Assembly (NCBI GenBank): GCA_037576195.1
Contig: CM075101.1
Coordinates: 248,001-312,000 of the forward strand
Length of the DNA: 64,000 nucleotides
Origin: Phytoseiulus persimilis
Lineage: Eukaryota; Arthropoda; Arachnida; Mesostigmata; Phytoseiidae
Reading direction: 5' to 3'
This document shows, piece by piece, positions 44,408-58,127 of the stretch. Within the stretch, counting starts at the first letter, position 1. Each line of letters opens with the position of its first letter. The position numbers were made by a program, and so were the translations under genes. The notes under the pieces were generated by a model. It had not been told where the DNA came from and searched no databases. It saw nothing but the letters and a program-made list of their open reading frames with translations.

Positions 44408-47400
44408 ATCTACGAGTGTCTACGAGAGCCTGCAAGACCCTCTCGGAGAATCCACAAGACCGTGTACGAGTTTCAACAACAGCGTAGAAGAGCTGAAGCG
44501 CTAGTCACAAAACGAGCTCCCCACGAGCAAGATGGAGCGATTCGATGTCCAACTCATGAGGCTGGAACAAAACCAGCGAGGGTAAGACCAGTGAAAGCCA
44601 AAGAAATTTTTCGATCTGCAACGATTTTCCATCGTTTCAGCAAAAAAAACTCGATACGTCAGGAGCAAGCTGCTACCCAGGAAAGTGACAACCCGCACGG
44701 ATCAGCCGAATAGGTAGATAGTTTCAGAAATGATGCTGACCCAACGAAGAGGGAGAAAAGTGCCTCAGTGCCAGGAACCGCAATCTGACCGCGCGACGCC
44801 GAAGTCCAGAACCCCAGTTGGCCGACGGTCGGTCGGTGCATTCATATTTCGCTGTTCTTACATTTTCGCACATATTTTACGTATGCTCTTCCTTCCACTT
44901 TTATTCTATGAAGTTTCAGATAATGTAGAGAGCATTGTTCATCTCCAGCTCCGAATTAGTCGTTGGCGCTACTCGTAAAGCTCGATTTTCTCGGGAAGAT
45001 CAATTTTTGAGGAAAATTCTGTGAAAGGTGCACGTTCTGAGAATCTCGATTGCGTTGAATAGATGACTGCGACGTCCAGTAGGCTCTGAGCGAAAAGCCT
45101 CCAGACGCGGATCGCGACAGAAGCGGATGCCTAGGAGGCAGCCTATACCCTGAGAGTTCCAGGACTTAACCAATGGTGATGTTGGACTCTTTCAGTTGTT
45201 TCACGTCTGGGACCCATTGCGTGGAGGAGGGATTATCGAGTAGGTGCCGATGGAAGATGTCTCGCTGTTCAAAGATGCCCCTAAAGATTCGATTGTAAAG
45301 TCGAGAGATCATTCTTGAAATACCAATCTACCTGCTGAGATTATAAAGAGTCGTTCTTGTTTGAGTAAAATCGTCACCAATCGAAGAAGTTAGTTCTTGT
45401 TTGAACAAATTCGTTGTGGTCGCTTGTAGTCAGCATCCGAACTTGAGAGGTCGCGCCAGATTGGCATACTCTCTTGCGGAGTGTTTTCTTTCTAAGCACA
45501 CTGCTTGCATATCCCTCATTCTTCTTGTGCATATTCTGTGCAGCCCTGATCATCATCATATCATATACGTTTGAGCAGTCGCCGCTGATTGCCACTATAG
45601 GATCTACCTGTAAGCACTCCTGTCTCCTCCGATTTACCACCTGTATCTACGTCAGAGGCGATTGGAGGTCGATGTTGAGCTCTTCTGAAACCGCCCAACA
45701 AAGTGAAGTGACAGATTCCTGGAGAAGAAACACAATCAGGTCAGACTCCGCTGACATCACTCATGGGTGAGTGGGTAGTCTCATGGGATCGCGTGTTCAC
45801 TTGCCGAGTCGATCTTCCCGAAGTTACGCCATCTAGAATGGAGACATTCGTGAGTTCGCATTCGTGCTCGACCGAGATTGAGCAAACGCTCCCGGATGAG
45901 TCTTCAAGGAGAACAACAACGGACTCCGATGATATTGACACAGAATGGCTGGATGAGCATCGTGCCCAATCTTTTTTTATCGTCTCCTTTTTGTGAGTAT
46001 GCACCCCCTCTCGGCTCCTGCGTCCAACAGTCGCTATCGCGGCAAAAATTCAGCTGGTTGAGATTGAATTGAAGGCAACGCGCTTCCCGTGCTCCTCGTG
46101 TTTGCTGACGGGAGAAGAGAAAACTTCCCTGGAGCGGAAGACTTGTCGACGGTGAAGTTCGGAACGAAAACGATAGTCAAAAACTGAACCTGTGAATAAA
46201 AACATCTTTGACAGGGAAACGAGGAGGAAAAGATGGAGGATTTCTGGGACACGGCCTGGTGGGTGAGAACGTACTGACGCAACGGCTGACTCGCTTCTTC
46301 GTTTGCCGTTTGCTTCTGCTCGCTGTTTGACTGGTCGCCCGTCTGACCGAGCTAGTGCTCCAGCCAGCGAGCGAGCGACAGAACGACCGACCGAGCACCG
46401 AAGCAAGTAAAAGACCTACACACGGATCGAGCAACCAGCACCACCAGCTAGCTAACGGAGGACTGGAGGAAGAGGGAGAGGAGCAGCAGCGCTGGCGCCG
46501 GACCGCATTCGTTCACCGGCTGGAGTAACCGTTACCGCGCTTCAGAGACAGAATAACGGGACGTCAGAAGCCTCGTGACAGCGGATCCGAAAGAGACTGC
46601 TCGGCCTCTGCCCGTCTGGAGACTGTTGTGCGCGTTCGCGCGCAAACTACATCCGATACGCCAGCCCCTCGTCGGGCGTATCCGTGCCACAACGAGAGCC
46701 GCTAGACCGGAGTGATAATCGAGTTCATTGTGGGGCACGCTCAGTTTTCCGTGTTGGATGTGACAGAAAATCTTCTCTTTGTTCCATTCTCGGATTTCCG
46801 ATCGTGATTGAGCCTCCATGTTGAATAACTTCAGTGTGGTAAGTAATACCGGAGTCAGATATTGAATGTTACTCGAATGGACTAGACGGAAATCAGATGT
46901 TGCAACCTAACCATTGGGAGGGTGAGACCGTTAGATGAACATATTTATCATGATCAAGCCAACTTCAAACAACAACGAAACTGAAGTCGACTCCGATCAA
47001 AGAGAAACGGCTTCCAACCGCGGTGGGTACTCAGGTGGGCCAGGTATAATCGTTCGGGTATCCATTGCTTGTGGTCTGAATTCTTCTGGTGATGTTTTGG
47101 GTCAACTTCCCCGAAAACGGAACCGGGTTCGAATTTTCCTCGATTGAGAGCGTAATCGCTTCCAACGTCATGGCAACTGCCGACTTTTCGTTTTAGTGAC
47201 GTCAAGAATTACTTTCAAACGTGATTGCTCTCCAATCGGTGCCCATTTGATGAGGATCTATACCACCCGAATGAAAAGAAAGCTGGAACCATTGGGGGTA
47301 TTCGCTTCGGTTCTTGACTTTTGTTTGGCGGACGGAAATTCAGCCTCTCAATCATATCATACCGACCAAACTTACGACTGGTTCAGCCCGACGTCGGATG

Positions 47401-50400
47401 GCAGAATGAGTTTTTAGGTCGTGGCGGTCGATACGGCGTCTGCGGCGAATTCAATGGGATCTTGAACCGTTCGATCGCTGTTTGTATTCGAACTTCAGCC
47501 GAGTGTCGGAATTCGGTATCTGGGAGAACCGGAATCCGCTGAGAAAAGCGCTGCTGTGAAGCAAATACTTGCGTAGTTTTCAGCCCGAGCTCTCCTTGCC
47601 GCCATCGAATTCTTCCATCGCACACAAGCCAATTCTGCATCGAGATACCGGGAAGCCATACCGGCTGGAACGTTAGCTCTCATCCGAATTTTCCGGTTCG
47701 GTTTCGCGTTGATGGACATGTGTGGCTCCACTCGAGTTCGTGCTCCGCGCCACAAGAAAAAATCGCTTTCGGGATGGGGAGAGTTAAAGTCAGACTTAGC
47801 GGCCCTGCCCCGTTTCAAGGGCTTCCCTGAGAATGCTGTTAAAGTTTCGAGTTGGAGTGTGCGAGCACCACTCAGTCTGGCCAGCGGTTCATCTTTCCAA
47901 GACAGGAGAACTTCGCGAAAGCTACTGAACTTGCGTACTTAACAGGAGCAATTCGAGCTCGTGATCCAACCGGTGGTTAGTTAGTGATCGCGACTGCGAT
48001 TTAGGGGGCCCTTTTCGGAGCTCTCGGAGAATGTGGCCTCGAGCTTTGGCAAAATGGGAGTTCTTCCTTATTGACCGAGGAAACATTCGATTCGCGGAGG
48101 CACGGGTTAAATCGAAAGAGGCGCTATTTGGCTGCTACAAGCGGATGTCGTCCGACCAGTGCAAGAGTTCAAGTCGGGGATTTTCCAGGCAACGACCAGA
48201 TCTCCTCCGTTGCTAACTGCCTCCGATCACCGAATAGCCAGCCAGCAAGATGGCCCTGGATCGACTGATAGTTGCTGACTTGGAGTTATTGGAAGACTTT
48301 GATCCACTTCATTGACCGCAGCCCCATGAGAAACGGAGCGTCAAACAATCACTGGACCATTCCGTCGTCGGCTGGATTTCGAATGCGGAGCCGAACAGGA
48401 AGCCGCTTGGAAATCCGCTGGATTCCCGGTCCACGATCGGTTGCACTTGAGATATCCGTACGATGGGATTCTTCGAAATCCGACCTCAATTGATGGCTCT
48501 GGGTTCTGATTTTTCTTCAGCAGAAAACCGCGACGGATGCTGGAACTCATGAAGAGCTCCGCGAGGGTTCTTTTCGGCGCTCAGAGAAAACTGTCGACGA
48601 TGACTGGATAATCATGAAGACGAGTGGTGGAGCGTCCGAGGGGACGATTCAAAGACCGTCCCCGGAAGGAAGACTTGGAGCATGGAGACCGCTTAGGAGC
48701 TCTGCAGGAATCGGGACCGTACGCCGGTTGGCTTGTGAACTTCATGCGGCCAGCATACTTGGACCGAATCGAGATAGATTCATGGAGCACGAAACTGTTC
48801 GCCTGCTCCTGAACGCGACAGAACAAACAAGATCCCACGATAGCGGGAGAACGCAATCCAGATTCAAAAATCGGAAAAGTGAATCTGTGTATTCGCTCGG
48901 CGCTGATGACCTACTAAGAACGCATCTGGACGCGTTGTCGACCGGTGGACTCCCACAATGATGTTTATTGCGTTGAAACAGACCTCGTTGGGAACGTTCC
49001 TGGAGTGCTTCGGTGCTGCCTTCCCATACGAGAGAGGCATTTCAACGAAACGACGCGGAGGGGGCGGAGAGGGATTGATTTGGGAATTTTCGAAGATTGG
49101 CCAAGGTCCTTTATTGCTCACAATGATGTTGATTCAGTGTGATTCCATTGGAAAAACTTGGCTCAGAGCTCGTGTATGCAGATAAGCTTTCTTATAGATA
49201 TTGAAAGGACGCGAATGTGGAGCCTCGCTCCTTCGATTCAATGAACTCTATTTTCGAAGCCAGGGATTCGAGCCAGATTATCAACTGTAGGACATCGGGT
49301 CTCCTGAAGCTGATCATGCGTAGGCTTCTGCTCTCAGGGAAGAGGAACAGGGTCCTACAGATGACGACGTTCGCGTTGTGAGATTTTGAGGGAAGCTCTC
49401 TGCAATCGGAATCCGAGACCCTCTTCGCTCGTTCCCCATCAAGGAGCGAAACTCAAATCCTCAAAATGCGGTTCAGCGAATCTGGAAATGCACCGGACTG
49501 CCTCCACAATCACCATTCGGCTGAAATACGACTTCAACGAGTATAACTGAACCCGTTGTCCGCGACTGAATAGATGAGAAAATGTGAAACAATTGAGGGT
49601 AAAGCCAACCGATCCCAAGCATCAGTCACATCAAGCGACTATAGTGGGTTCTATCTGCTGGCTCGTTGAGGTCTCCCTCCTCCGGATAACAAAGAGATGT
49701 CTTCTTGCGCGAAAGCGGAGTCGATGCTGCGAGCGACCGCATCGCACGAGCGGCCGAACCATGAAGCCAAGGGTTCGAAGGCCACTAGGCCACCAGCATA
49801 TACAAAAGGAGGATATCGAACGAAGGCGTTTGTTGCAGTCGTGTGGGGGAGAGGGAATTCGAATTTTTCTGGTTGCCGCTGTTCCGCTCGGCCTCATACA
49901 TAGCCCAAAATTAATGGGAATTAATCATTCTTGTGCGCATCGGCTCTCCAGTCCAGTCCGCAATCTCATACAAGGTTGCCGGCGAGATCAATTATCGACA
50001 ACCGTGTGAGCCTGTCCTCACTTCACTGATGGCTTCGGAGCAGTGCGCTTGAATTCCCAACATGCAAGACTCCGACCAACTCAGTTGATATTGAAGGTCC
50101 TCTAATCGGGTCATCCTCTCGAGAGCGGAAACCCGGGTCTAAAGATGCCCTGTGTCTGTCCCGACCATACCCGGGGAAGTTATGGTAACGTTTTCGGGAT
50201 GAATCTCTACCTCGAACAGCTCCGGACCATACTCGAAAATATTCCGGAATTCCTCAGAACACTCTCGAAGTCACCACGAACTCACTGCGGAGCTCCCGAG
50301 CGTCCCTCCTGGATTCGTCCAGAGATAATCTCCGAGTCTCCCTGGATGCGCCCCCACGGCTTTCTAGATGAACAATGAACAGATCTACCCTAAGTTCTCC

Positions 50401-52882
50401 CTGGGAGTCAAGTCGGCCCGATCCACGGGAAGCTTTTTAGACATGATCGTTTCGGAACGGGAGTGTCCCCTGGACCGAAACCATCGTCAGGAAAAGCAAG
50501 AAACGTTCTAGATACATATCTCGGATTTTCGGGTTGGCCATACTTCGACCAGTGAACTCTTTCCGGACCAGCTGAATTTGAACGGGATTCCACGGTTCGG
50601 GATGTAATTGTCAGCCTCACGATTCTTCCTCCAGCACGGCGGTCGGCAGCCACTGATCTACAGCGACGAGGCGAGCGTTCATGCGACTCTCATGCGAGTT
50701 GGAACGATTGAAAATTCGGGTGAATTCAACAATTATAAAGTCCCGGCCGCAGGAGCTGCTCCGCCTAATGCCAACGACTTCGGCAGCTGACACGTGAGCT
50801 TGAAATGATAAAGAGGAATTCGCCGATTTGTCGGTCTCATGCTGACCCAGATGAGCGCTATGGGATGTGATCCTCCCGATGACGAGATTAGTTCCCTCAG
50901 CTGCATCCACCAAAATGAAACCGAACTGAGATACCGGAAACTGGGGCTCTCTTTCATTTTGTGGCACGAGCTAGGGGGGAGCGCACGTTTCATGCCTCGG
51001 GTCTCGGTCAGGTCGTCGACGCCGACTTCATGGAAGACCGACGGGTTCGCAATGAGTTCCGTTATTTACAGTTTCACGTGTCCACCTCCTCGCACTTTCC
51101 GAGCGTTGCCATGCTCCTTTCATCGTCGCGGACAAACGGCACACTGATTAATCGACTGAATAATTCGACGTCGGCTGCGCTGAAGTCTGATTATTAACTC
51201 GACTTGGAAAAACTGAGGCTCTGGCTCCTATTTTAAGCGCGGCTCCACAGAGGCGCCGCCGCCGCCGAGAGTTACTTTGGCAGGTAAAACCAGATCTCGT
51301 TAGGGGTTGGCGTAAGCTTCCGGAGTGAATCTAAAGTTGGAACGCTTCAAAATCGAAGTTCGTCGAGGGAGAGGGCCAAACTGAAATAGTTTTGCAGCTC
51401 GCGAGCCAGCCAAGTCCTTCGTCTCTAATCCTTTTTATTCTCATCGTTGTGGAATGAAGTCGTGAGGGTCGAGGAATGGAACCAAAGTTGCGTAAGTACT
51501 TTGTTGTTTGAGTCACCGGGGAAGAGCTTGAGGGCGGAGTCTGGATGTTTGGGGGCGAGAGCCGCATCGCCGAAACATTCCCTGGGGTCCTTCCGCGGCT
51601 TGGACCTTCCATTTCGCCCCTGTCGATTACCCTTCACGGCTCGCTAGTCGAGAGTGACCTGCCAACTTCGAGTACCATCAATGGAATGAATTCTAACAAA
51701 CGTTATGCAGTTGAGCTCCCGTTCCTTCCGGAGTTGAGTTCCCGGTTGCACGTTCACTTCGACCAGGGCTGGCTGAGATGTGTTCACAAGAACCCCGAGG
51801 GAGGACGTTCCCCAACCAAGCCGAATGAAGTTATGGCAGCGAGCGCCGCCTGCCTGAAGCTGCGCAACAGTGGTGCACTTTTCCAGCACAGATCGCACCA
51901 TACCGAGGAGTGCATCGGTAGGACCGACTTTCGAGACGCCGTTCGCGAGAGCCTTTATGAACTTGCAGCTTTCCGCTCTGCCTGCTTGGTGTTTTCAGTT
52001 TCCGAGCCCACCAATCTGTGATTGGCAGGATCTCTGAACTAGGCTACCGAGACTTCACTCTAGCTCGAGTGGATAACTCGTGAGCTCGGGATTCTTATCG
52101 TCACAGCTTCGCTTCGGGAGCGCAAATCCTATGCTTTCGATAGTTTTCTCCCATCCTCCTCAACTCTTTGAATTCAATTGGTGAGCTCAAGGGCTAAAAC
52201 AGGCGTCCCGGCGATACCTCTGCGTAATGGTTTCGTCGATCGGCCTGACGGAAGCTTTTCGCCGTGTCACGAGCTCGTCTGTGCCGCATCTCACGACAGC
52301 GCGCCTTGCACCAGTGCTCTGAGCACCGTCGCAAACAACGATCGTGAGGAAACGAAGCGCAGAGGATGCGAGAAGAAGAGTTATGAGACTTCGTCGCCCG
52401 GAGCTGCACATGATCGACGTTCCGAGCATTGGATATCATGAGAAAGTATCTCATGCGGAGCAGCCTCACCCCCGCTCATCGACCATCTGCTCGCGATCGC
52501 TCTGATCCCGAAGATCATTCGATAATGATCGAAATCGAAAATAGCCGCGAAACCAGGCTGACCCGAAAACTTCCCCGAATCGCCCAGTCGTCGGTTTCCA
52601 GGGCTTGTATCTCCGGGCCGCGGAAAGCAACCGTCGATAACATCCGAATCGGCGGAACGTTTCTTACCAGATTTTATTGGCATCTTCTTGTTGAGATTTG
52701 GGGTCGACCGACGTGTGCGTGAGGATCCTGACGAGGATTATTGGCTTGGTCAGAAACAGAAAACCCTTCACTCTCGGTGAAGAGAGACTTCCACGTATCA
52801 AAAGAGTATTCGCTCGAGTCGAGTGCACAAAGCTCGGATCAAAGCTTGCCGAGTCAATGATTGAACGTTTCGTCTCTTCCAG
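44408..52882. other. Gene-poor stretch
   Basis: The only coding hint is a possible two-exon frame at about 45640-45995. GCGA/GACC-type low complexity occurs at about 46360-46400. Open frames near 48614-48961 and 51545-52021 lack recognisable domains. The unidentified start exon of the ZP-domain gene probably lies at the right end. I found no tRNA or rRNA genes. Confidence 0.4.
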
Positions 52883-55037
52883 ATCTGGTACCGAAGGCCA
52901 AGCGGATGCAGCTTTCTGCTGCCGTTCGTGCATATGGTGATCCTAGCTTACGGCGCTAAAGTGAGTCCGTCCGTCTCATAGGAAGTATTCTCCCGACAAC
53001 AATTCCATCCGATCTCGTTAGCCGGTGTGTACCGAGAGGGCGTCATGAGTCACTTAAAAAGTCTTGTGTTTCAGGATACTCAGTGGGACAATGCGCTAAC
53101 AAATACTGTGCAGCCTGAGACTAGGCTCCAGGATGTTCAAGTTGCGTGCGGTAAGCGACACATGAGAGTCCATCTGGACTTCGGTCCCCAGCCGTTTCAG
53201 GTAAGCATCTCCTCCTCCACGGGATGCATGCTCCGAAATAAAAATGTATCATTGATTTATGGAAAGCTCGCGGAGACAATGCAAACAACTCGCTTCCAGG
53301 GTTTGGTGTTCTCGAAAGGGTATCACGGACACTCAGATTGTGTTTACGTGAAATCCGGCTCCAACATCATCGGTGGTGTAGACTTCGACGTGTTCTACGA
53401 CAAATGTGGCACCAAGGTGAGAGACACCGTTTCGCAACACGGGCTAAATATCGCGCGAGTTAGGCGCTGCGGAAAGTCTAACTCCGAGTTTCCCCTACTT
53501 CAGCCGGATCACGCGGGCAGCTTCTACGAGAACACGATCGTGATACAGTACGGCCAAGACGTGATTGAAGCATGGGACGAGGCAAAGAGACTCAGATGCG
53601 AATGGCACGATGCCTACGAAAAATCAGCGTTGAAATCACCTAGCATACAGCTTGCGGATTTGGAAGTGCAGGAGCTGAATTTCCAAGGTTTGTTCTCGAC
53701 TCTCAGCAGATTCGTTCGACTCGGCGGTCGAGGTTACAGTTGCCGCTTCGTCGCAGGCGATAACATCGGCTGCTGGATGGAGATTCAGGAAGGAAAGGGA
53801 CCGTGGGCGCGGCAAGTCTCCTCAATAGTGCCCCTCGGCTCGCCCTTGACAATGGTGGTCGCGATCGCCGACGACAACAACGAGTTCGACATGAGGGTCA
53901 AATCGTGTTGGGCCCATGACGGAGTGAGGCCTCCGCTGCATCTGACCGATGAAGAGGGGTGCGTCCTCCGCCCGAAAATGCTTACTCCTTTCGTCAAGGT
54001 GAAGGATACCCAGGGCGGACGTGCGAGCATAGTCAGGTGAGGAATTCCACACGAATCGTTCCGCTTCACACCATGGGCGTATCGCGATCAACTCCCCGAA
54101 TTTTTCGTTTTGCAGCTACTCTCACTTCTACGCCTTCAAATTCCCTGACACCATCGAAGTCCAAATGCAATGCGTCGTCGAGATCTGTCGCAATGGCTGT
54201 CCAAAGGACTGTCATTCTCCGGATCATTCCCCGCTGGGAGCAATCGCGGATCATCAAGCTGTTTCCTCGAACAACATAATGGATAAAAAACCCATGCCGC
54301 TGCCCAAAACCATAGCGCGAATAGCCCTGACGACGAGCTCGACTTCGACCCAGAAACCGAGTTTCGTGCCAATATCCCTGCCTCCTAGATCAGTGCATCA
54401 CCCGTTTTTCATACCTCCGCCTCCATCGCAGCGACCAGCTCCCCCGAAACAAGCTGTCCTCCCTCCGAACACCATCAAACACCCGTCGCCCAGCAGAGCT
54501 ACCCTGCCCTCGAATGCTGATCCCGCACCGGTTTATATTCCAACCGAGGATGTTGCCACTTCCGAGGAAGAGGATCAGACGTCGTCGGAAACCGCTGAGA
54601 ATTCATATGAGAGATCGGACGGATCAATCCACGATCAATCCACGAAAGAAACCTCGAGACGCTTCTCTGCGGTCCGCCATCAACCGCAAGGCGGTCACAT
54701 CGAACCCGGAAACTACTGGAAACTCCCTCTGAGTCCACGAAACTCTAGGGTTCGTCGAGACACCGATGATTTCGGTGTTCGAGGCTCGTTCCGAGTCGTC
54801 GCCGTTCAGGATCTAGCGTTCAAGCCTAACATAAGTGCTGACGAAGCCATGATTGTCTACGACGCCCGTCAGCACATCGATATCGTATACGGAACCGTAT
54901 GCTTTCCAGCTGTATCGGTTACTGCTGGCTTAGGACTCCTCGTCTTGTTTTCTGTGTGTTCGTCTTGCATTGCGGCATACTTGTTCTGGGTCCTCCGGAC
55001 ATACAGTGCCCTCAACCGGAACAAATGCATCAATTGA
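52883..55037 (+). CDS. ZP-domain transmembrane cuticle protein (Dusky/Miniature/Dusky-like type), start exon missing
   Basis: The exons are 52883-52960, 53075-53200, 53300-53416, 53504-53687, 53757-54036 and 54116-55037, all GT-AG with matching phases, giving 568 residues. The first exon ends in a hydrophobic stretch (FLLPFVHMVILAYGA) that looks like a signal peptide; its Met lies in an upstream exon I could not fix. Next comes a complete ZP module: VACGKRHMRVHLDFG, GLVFSKGYHGHSDCVYVK, DVFYDKCGT, NTIVIQYGQDVIEAWDEAKR, then DLEVQELNFQGDNIGCWMEI and MRVKSC through CVVEICRNGCPKDC. A proline/serine-rich linker leads to a furin-type site (RVRR, 54747-54758). A single membrane span (about 54901-54990) and a short cytoplasmic tail follow. 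In insects, close relatives are released by furin into the apical matrix and shape cuticle and cell outline. Assignment to one of the three paralogues is not attempted. A poly(A) signal follows at 55319. Confidence 0.93.
54747..54758 (+). other. Furin-type cleavage site RVRR in the ZP protein
   Basis: Codons read Arg-Val-Arg-Arg followed by Asp, between the ZP module and the membrane span. This matches R-x-(K/R)-R and sits where apical ZP proteins are normally cut to release the ectodomain. Confidence 0.8.
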
Positions 55038-55318
55038 GTCGACCGACCGCTGTTTTCGTGAGACTGACAAATCTGCTTCACGGAACCCGTCCGTATGCTC
55101 GGCGGTGCCTGTATTTCTGTACATATATAACCTATCGTGAACGGATTATCCTAAACTGTAGAACCTCTCCTCCCGTCGACTCCTTCTCGTAAAGGGAGCT
55201 CGCAAGGCTCCTGATCTGCATGGCCGGACCAGAAACCGAAACGGCCACAGATGGAAAGCTCCTGATCGGTCTCGGTGAACTCGCGGTCATTTGTACATAG
55301 GACTAAACTGCGTCTCGG

Positions 55319-55324
55319 AATAAA
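55319..55324 (+). terminator. Poly(A) signal AATAAA of the ZP gene
   Basis: A canonical AATAAA lies 282 bp after the TGA of the ZP-domain gene on the same strand. This gives a plausible 3' untranslated region of about 300 bp. Confidence 0.65.
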
Positions 55325-55650
55325 TCGGAGCCTCAGCTGATCAGACTCGTTTTCGTTAGTTTCATTTCTCGCCTACGGCAGGCGAAGTCGACTCCCGTGC
55401 CCATCGCGAGAGTTTTGATCCAGAGAAGCGGTTCGGATCATGATGTATGTTTGGACGCACGTACATACACTCGACACTGCCCTCGCCGATTCAAACTCGA
55501 ACTAATGGTAGGATGGTCGTAGACGGTAATTGAACAAGTAACGACGAGAGAACTACCAAGGGACCGACCCGGGAGAAAATGCGAACGAAGCAGCAAAGTG
55601 ACCGGCAACCGACTACTCAAAGACCGAGAGCGAGGAAGCAGTTTGTCGGT

Positions 55651-55671
55651 TCGCCCGCCCGCCCGCCCGCC
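55651..55671. repeat. (CGCC)n microsatellite
   Basis: About five CGCC units in a row, in a GC-rich context next to CAAG/GAAG-like drift. Confidence 0.8.
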
Positions 55672-58127
55672 AAGCAAGACACCTGGTAGGAAAGCGCGAG
55701 GCCGGACGGAAACGTAATTTTCCCCAGGAAGCGGCTCAGTTGGACAACGAAGCTCGGGGAGAAAAACTCGAATGTTCGTACACACTCCATGACGATAATA
55801 TTGGCGATAGTAACACCATCAGCTGAGCTTGTGTTTCTGGTCTGTCGGTCCCGTCAATAAGAGCTTTTGTTTGTCGTCGTTGATCTCGTTCGTATCGGCT
55901 ACGGCAATCTCAACAGGCTCTGCTGGGTAATCGGTTAACTCAGGGAGACGACAAATTATTAGCGGGCGACCGAGCCGATGATGTGGCCTCAGGCATACTC
56001 CATTCAGGTGCTCTGGAAGGAACGGCGCTCCATTGCGGGACCGGCTTCCTCACGGCTGGATCTGGAAGGCCACAATGGAAAGCCTCCTTTGCAACCTACA
56101 GTCTCAGCGAGGAGGGGAATATCGGAGCTGGGACGCCGAAGCGGTCCCTCTAAGTGACGATCGCTCGGGAAACGACCGCTGGCGTTCCCGCTCCCCTTGG
56201 CGCAGATTCCAGGGAATATCGCCGTTTGTTTCATCCGAAGGCATGGACATGGCTTGGGGCGTGTCGTCAACTTCCTCTCCGCTGATCCCAAAGATAGAAC
56301 GGGCCGACATCAATTTCCGATCCATGATGTTGATAATCGAGGGAAATTACTAGACTTCCAGGTCCCACGAGGACTTTCGGTCTGGATGCCTGGCGACAAA
56401 AAATAATTCAGTGGCCGAGAAAGCCGATCACTTCCCATAGGTTGTCAAGCGGTATCGCCAGACAATGGTGGGGAGCTATCCTCGAGAAAACCCAGCTCAC
56501 TGGAAGAAAATGACTTGTTTCCTATCCCGAGCAGCGGTTAGACCGAATTCCAATGGTTTGGGCCGAGCCATTTAGCCTCGTGACGATCCGGACAGAACCC
56601 CCACGAGCTCCGATCGGCGGAGATTCACACAACAGATCAAGTGATCGATCGTCGACTCCGGCTCGTCTGTGAAGGATTCCGGGAGAGCTCTCAGCACGTC
56701 GGGGACCGAACGTACGGCGGGCGACAGACACGCGTGCACACGTGTAGACGTTCACAGTATTTCCCGTTGGGAATCGAATCCGCTTCTCGGCTCCGCGAGA
56801 CTCCGTCCCGCTGACGATCCAGCTGCCCTCGTGAACTCCTGCGCGGAGCTCACTATGGTGGCTTTTTCTTGCAGGGCTCTGAAAGGAGAACATTCACGGA
56901 TCTTTTCGTTCCGGGCGTGAGCTCATGATTGTGAGTTGACGAGTGGTAAATCCACGAGGTTCCCCAGCGACGCCTTCGCATGCGCGAATTCCATCCACGG
57001 CCCGGAACAGCTTCCAATTTTTGAGAGGCGGTGCTCCAAGGCTGTCTGTGGCGAAGATTCCTTCCGGAATGGTCGACCGCCGTGCGCCTCCGCGCACGGT
57101 TACATCTGCGATTTCGGATCTGCGCTCATCAAGCTGGATTTTCCGGCGAGCGGAGTGTGTCTAGCCTGAGCGAGAGATCTCTGTGTGATGGTTCCTCTAA
57201 ATATAAAGGGACATTGAGGCTCCATGTCAGCTTGTCTTTTACGGGGAGACCTCCTAGTAAAAGGAACGGGCAATCAGCAACAGGTGTGTCAGCCATGTAA
57301 GTGAGAGAGGGCGACCTTCCCTCCGACAGGTATATAGAGATGCAGCGTTCTCGTGCAAAGACGGGCCAACACAAAGACTCGCTGCGCGCGGACCTACGTG
57401 CCCGAGCCGGTTCCGTCTCGGAGCGGTCTCTCTTCTGCCGCCGCTCGTCGTTCCGATCTCTCTAGCAGCAGTCCACTCTTTTCGCGCTCTCTCGAAGTGA
57501 AAAGTTCCCTGTTTTCCCGAGAAGCTGTAACACTCCCCATGTGGACTCGGCCCGGAGCAACTACCTTGAAGTGCAAACTAATTCCAACACGAGATGGGTG
57601 TGCTGTTCGACCACGGACCACGCGAGTCATCATCACCCGCCCCCTCCCTGTGACTGTGACTCTCGGAAACGAAGTGAACTGAGCGTTCACGCTCACGACT
57701 TCGCGACCGGAATCCCCGTTGACTCGTGGTGGATGAAATCGCTGCGTTTCCATCACGGAGGAGGTTATCTACGATGCGACATGAAGCCGTTCCCTGCCGT
57801 TGGCGATGATCACGCCGAATTTCAGGTACTTTGTGACTCGACTGAGTTTTCGTCGGAATTCACGTACTCGCACGCCAAACTCGTGGAGCGTCGACCCGAC
57901 GCGGCTTTTGTCGAGGTGGAACAAGGGATAGGTTATTGGAGTATTTGCCGCAACAGCAACCATGAAAGATCGCATCGTCATGCGCTCCGGAATTCGGGGA
58001 GCCGACAGGTAGAGCGTTTTCGTCACATCGTCCGACGAGAGAGAAAGCCCATTTCCGCGAAAAATAGAATTACTCGACAATCCTATTATCTCCAAACTAA
58101 GTCAGCGCTTGACAGCGAGGGGTAGAG

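Noticed and set aside
44058-44504. 148-codon open frame with 15-residue repeats
   Set aside because: The repeats come from the 45-bp minisatellite, which stays open because its period is a multiple of three; no start context, splice signals or family support a gene.
50100-50370. Sequence with GACCATACCCGGGG and GGACCATACTCG, considered as a third 45-bp minisatellite locus
   Set aside because: Short matches only; no 45-bp periodicity could be established.
57330-57345. TATATAGA, considered as a core promoter TATA box
   Set aside because: No gene start or transcript evidence lies at a suitable distance downstream; a single AT-rich octamer is expected by chance.
57541-58125. 194-codon open frame on the plus strand, and a similar-sized one on the minus strand at 58139-58723
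   Set aside because: Neither resembles a known family. Both overlap or touch low-complexity repeats, and such lengths are expected by chance at this GC content.
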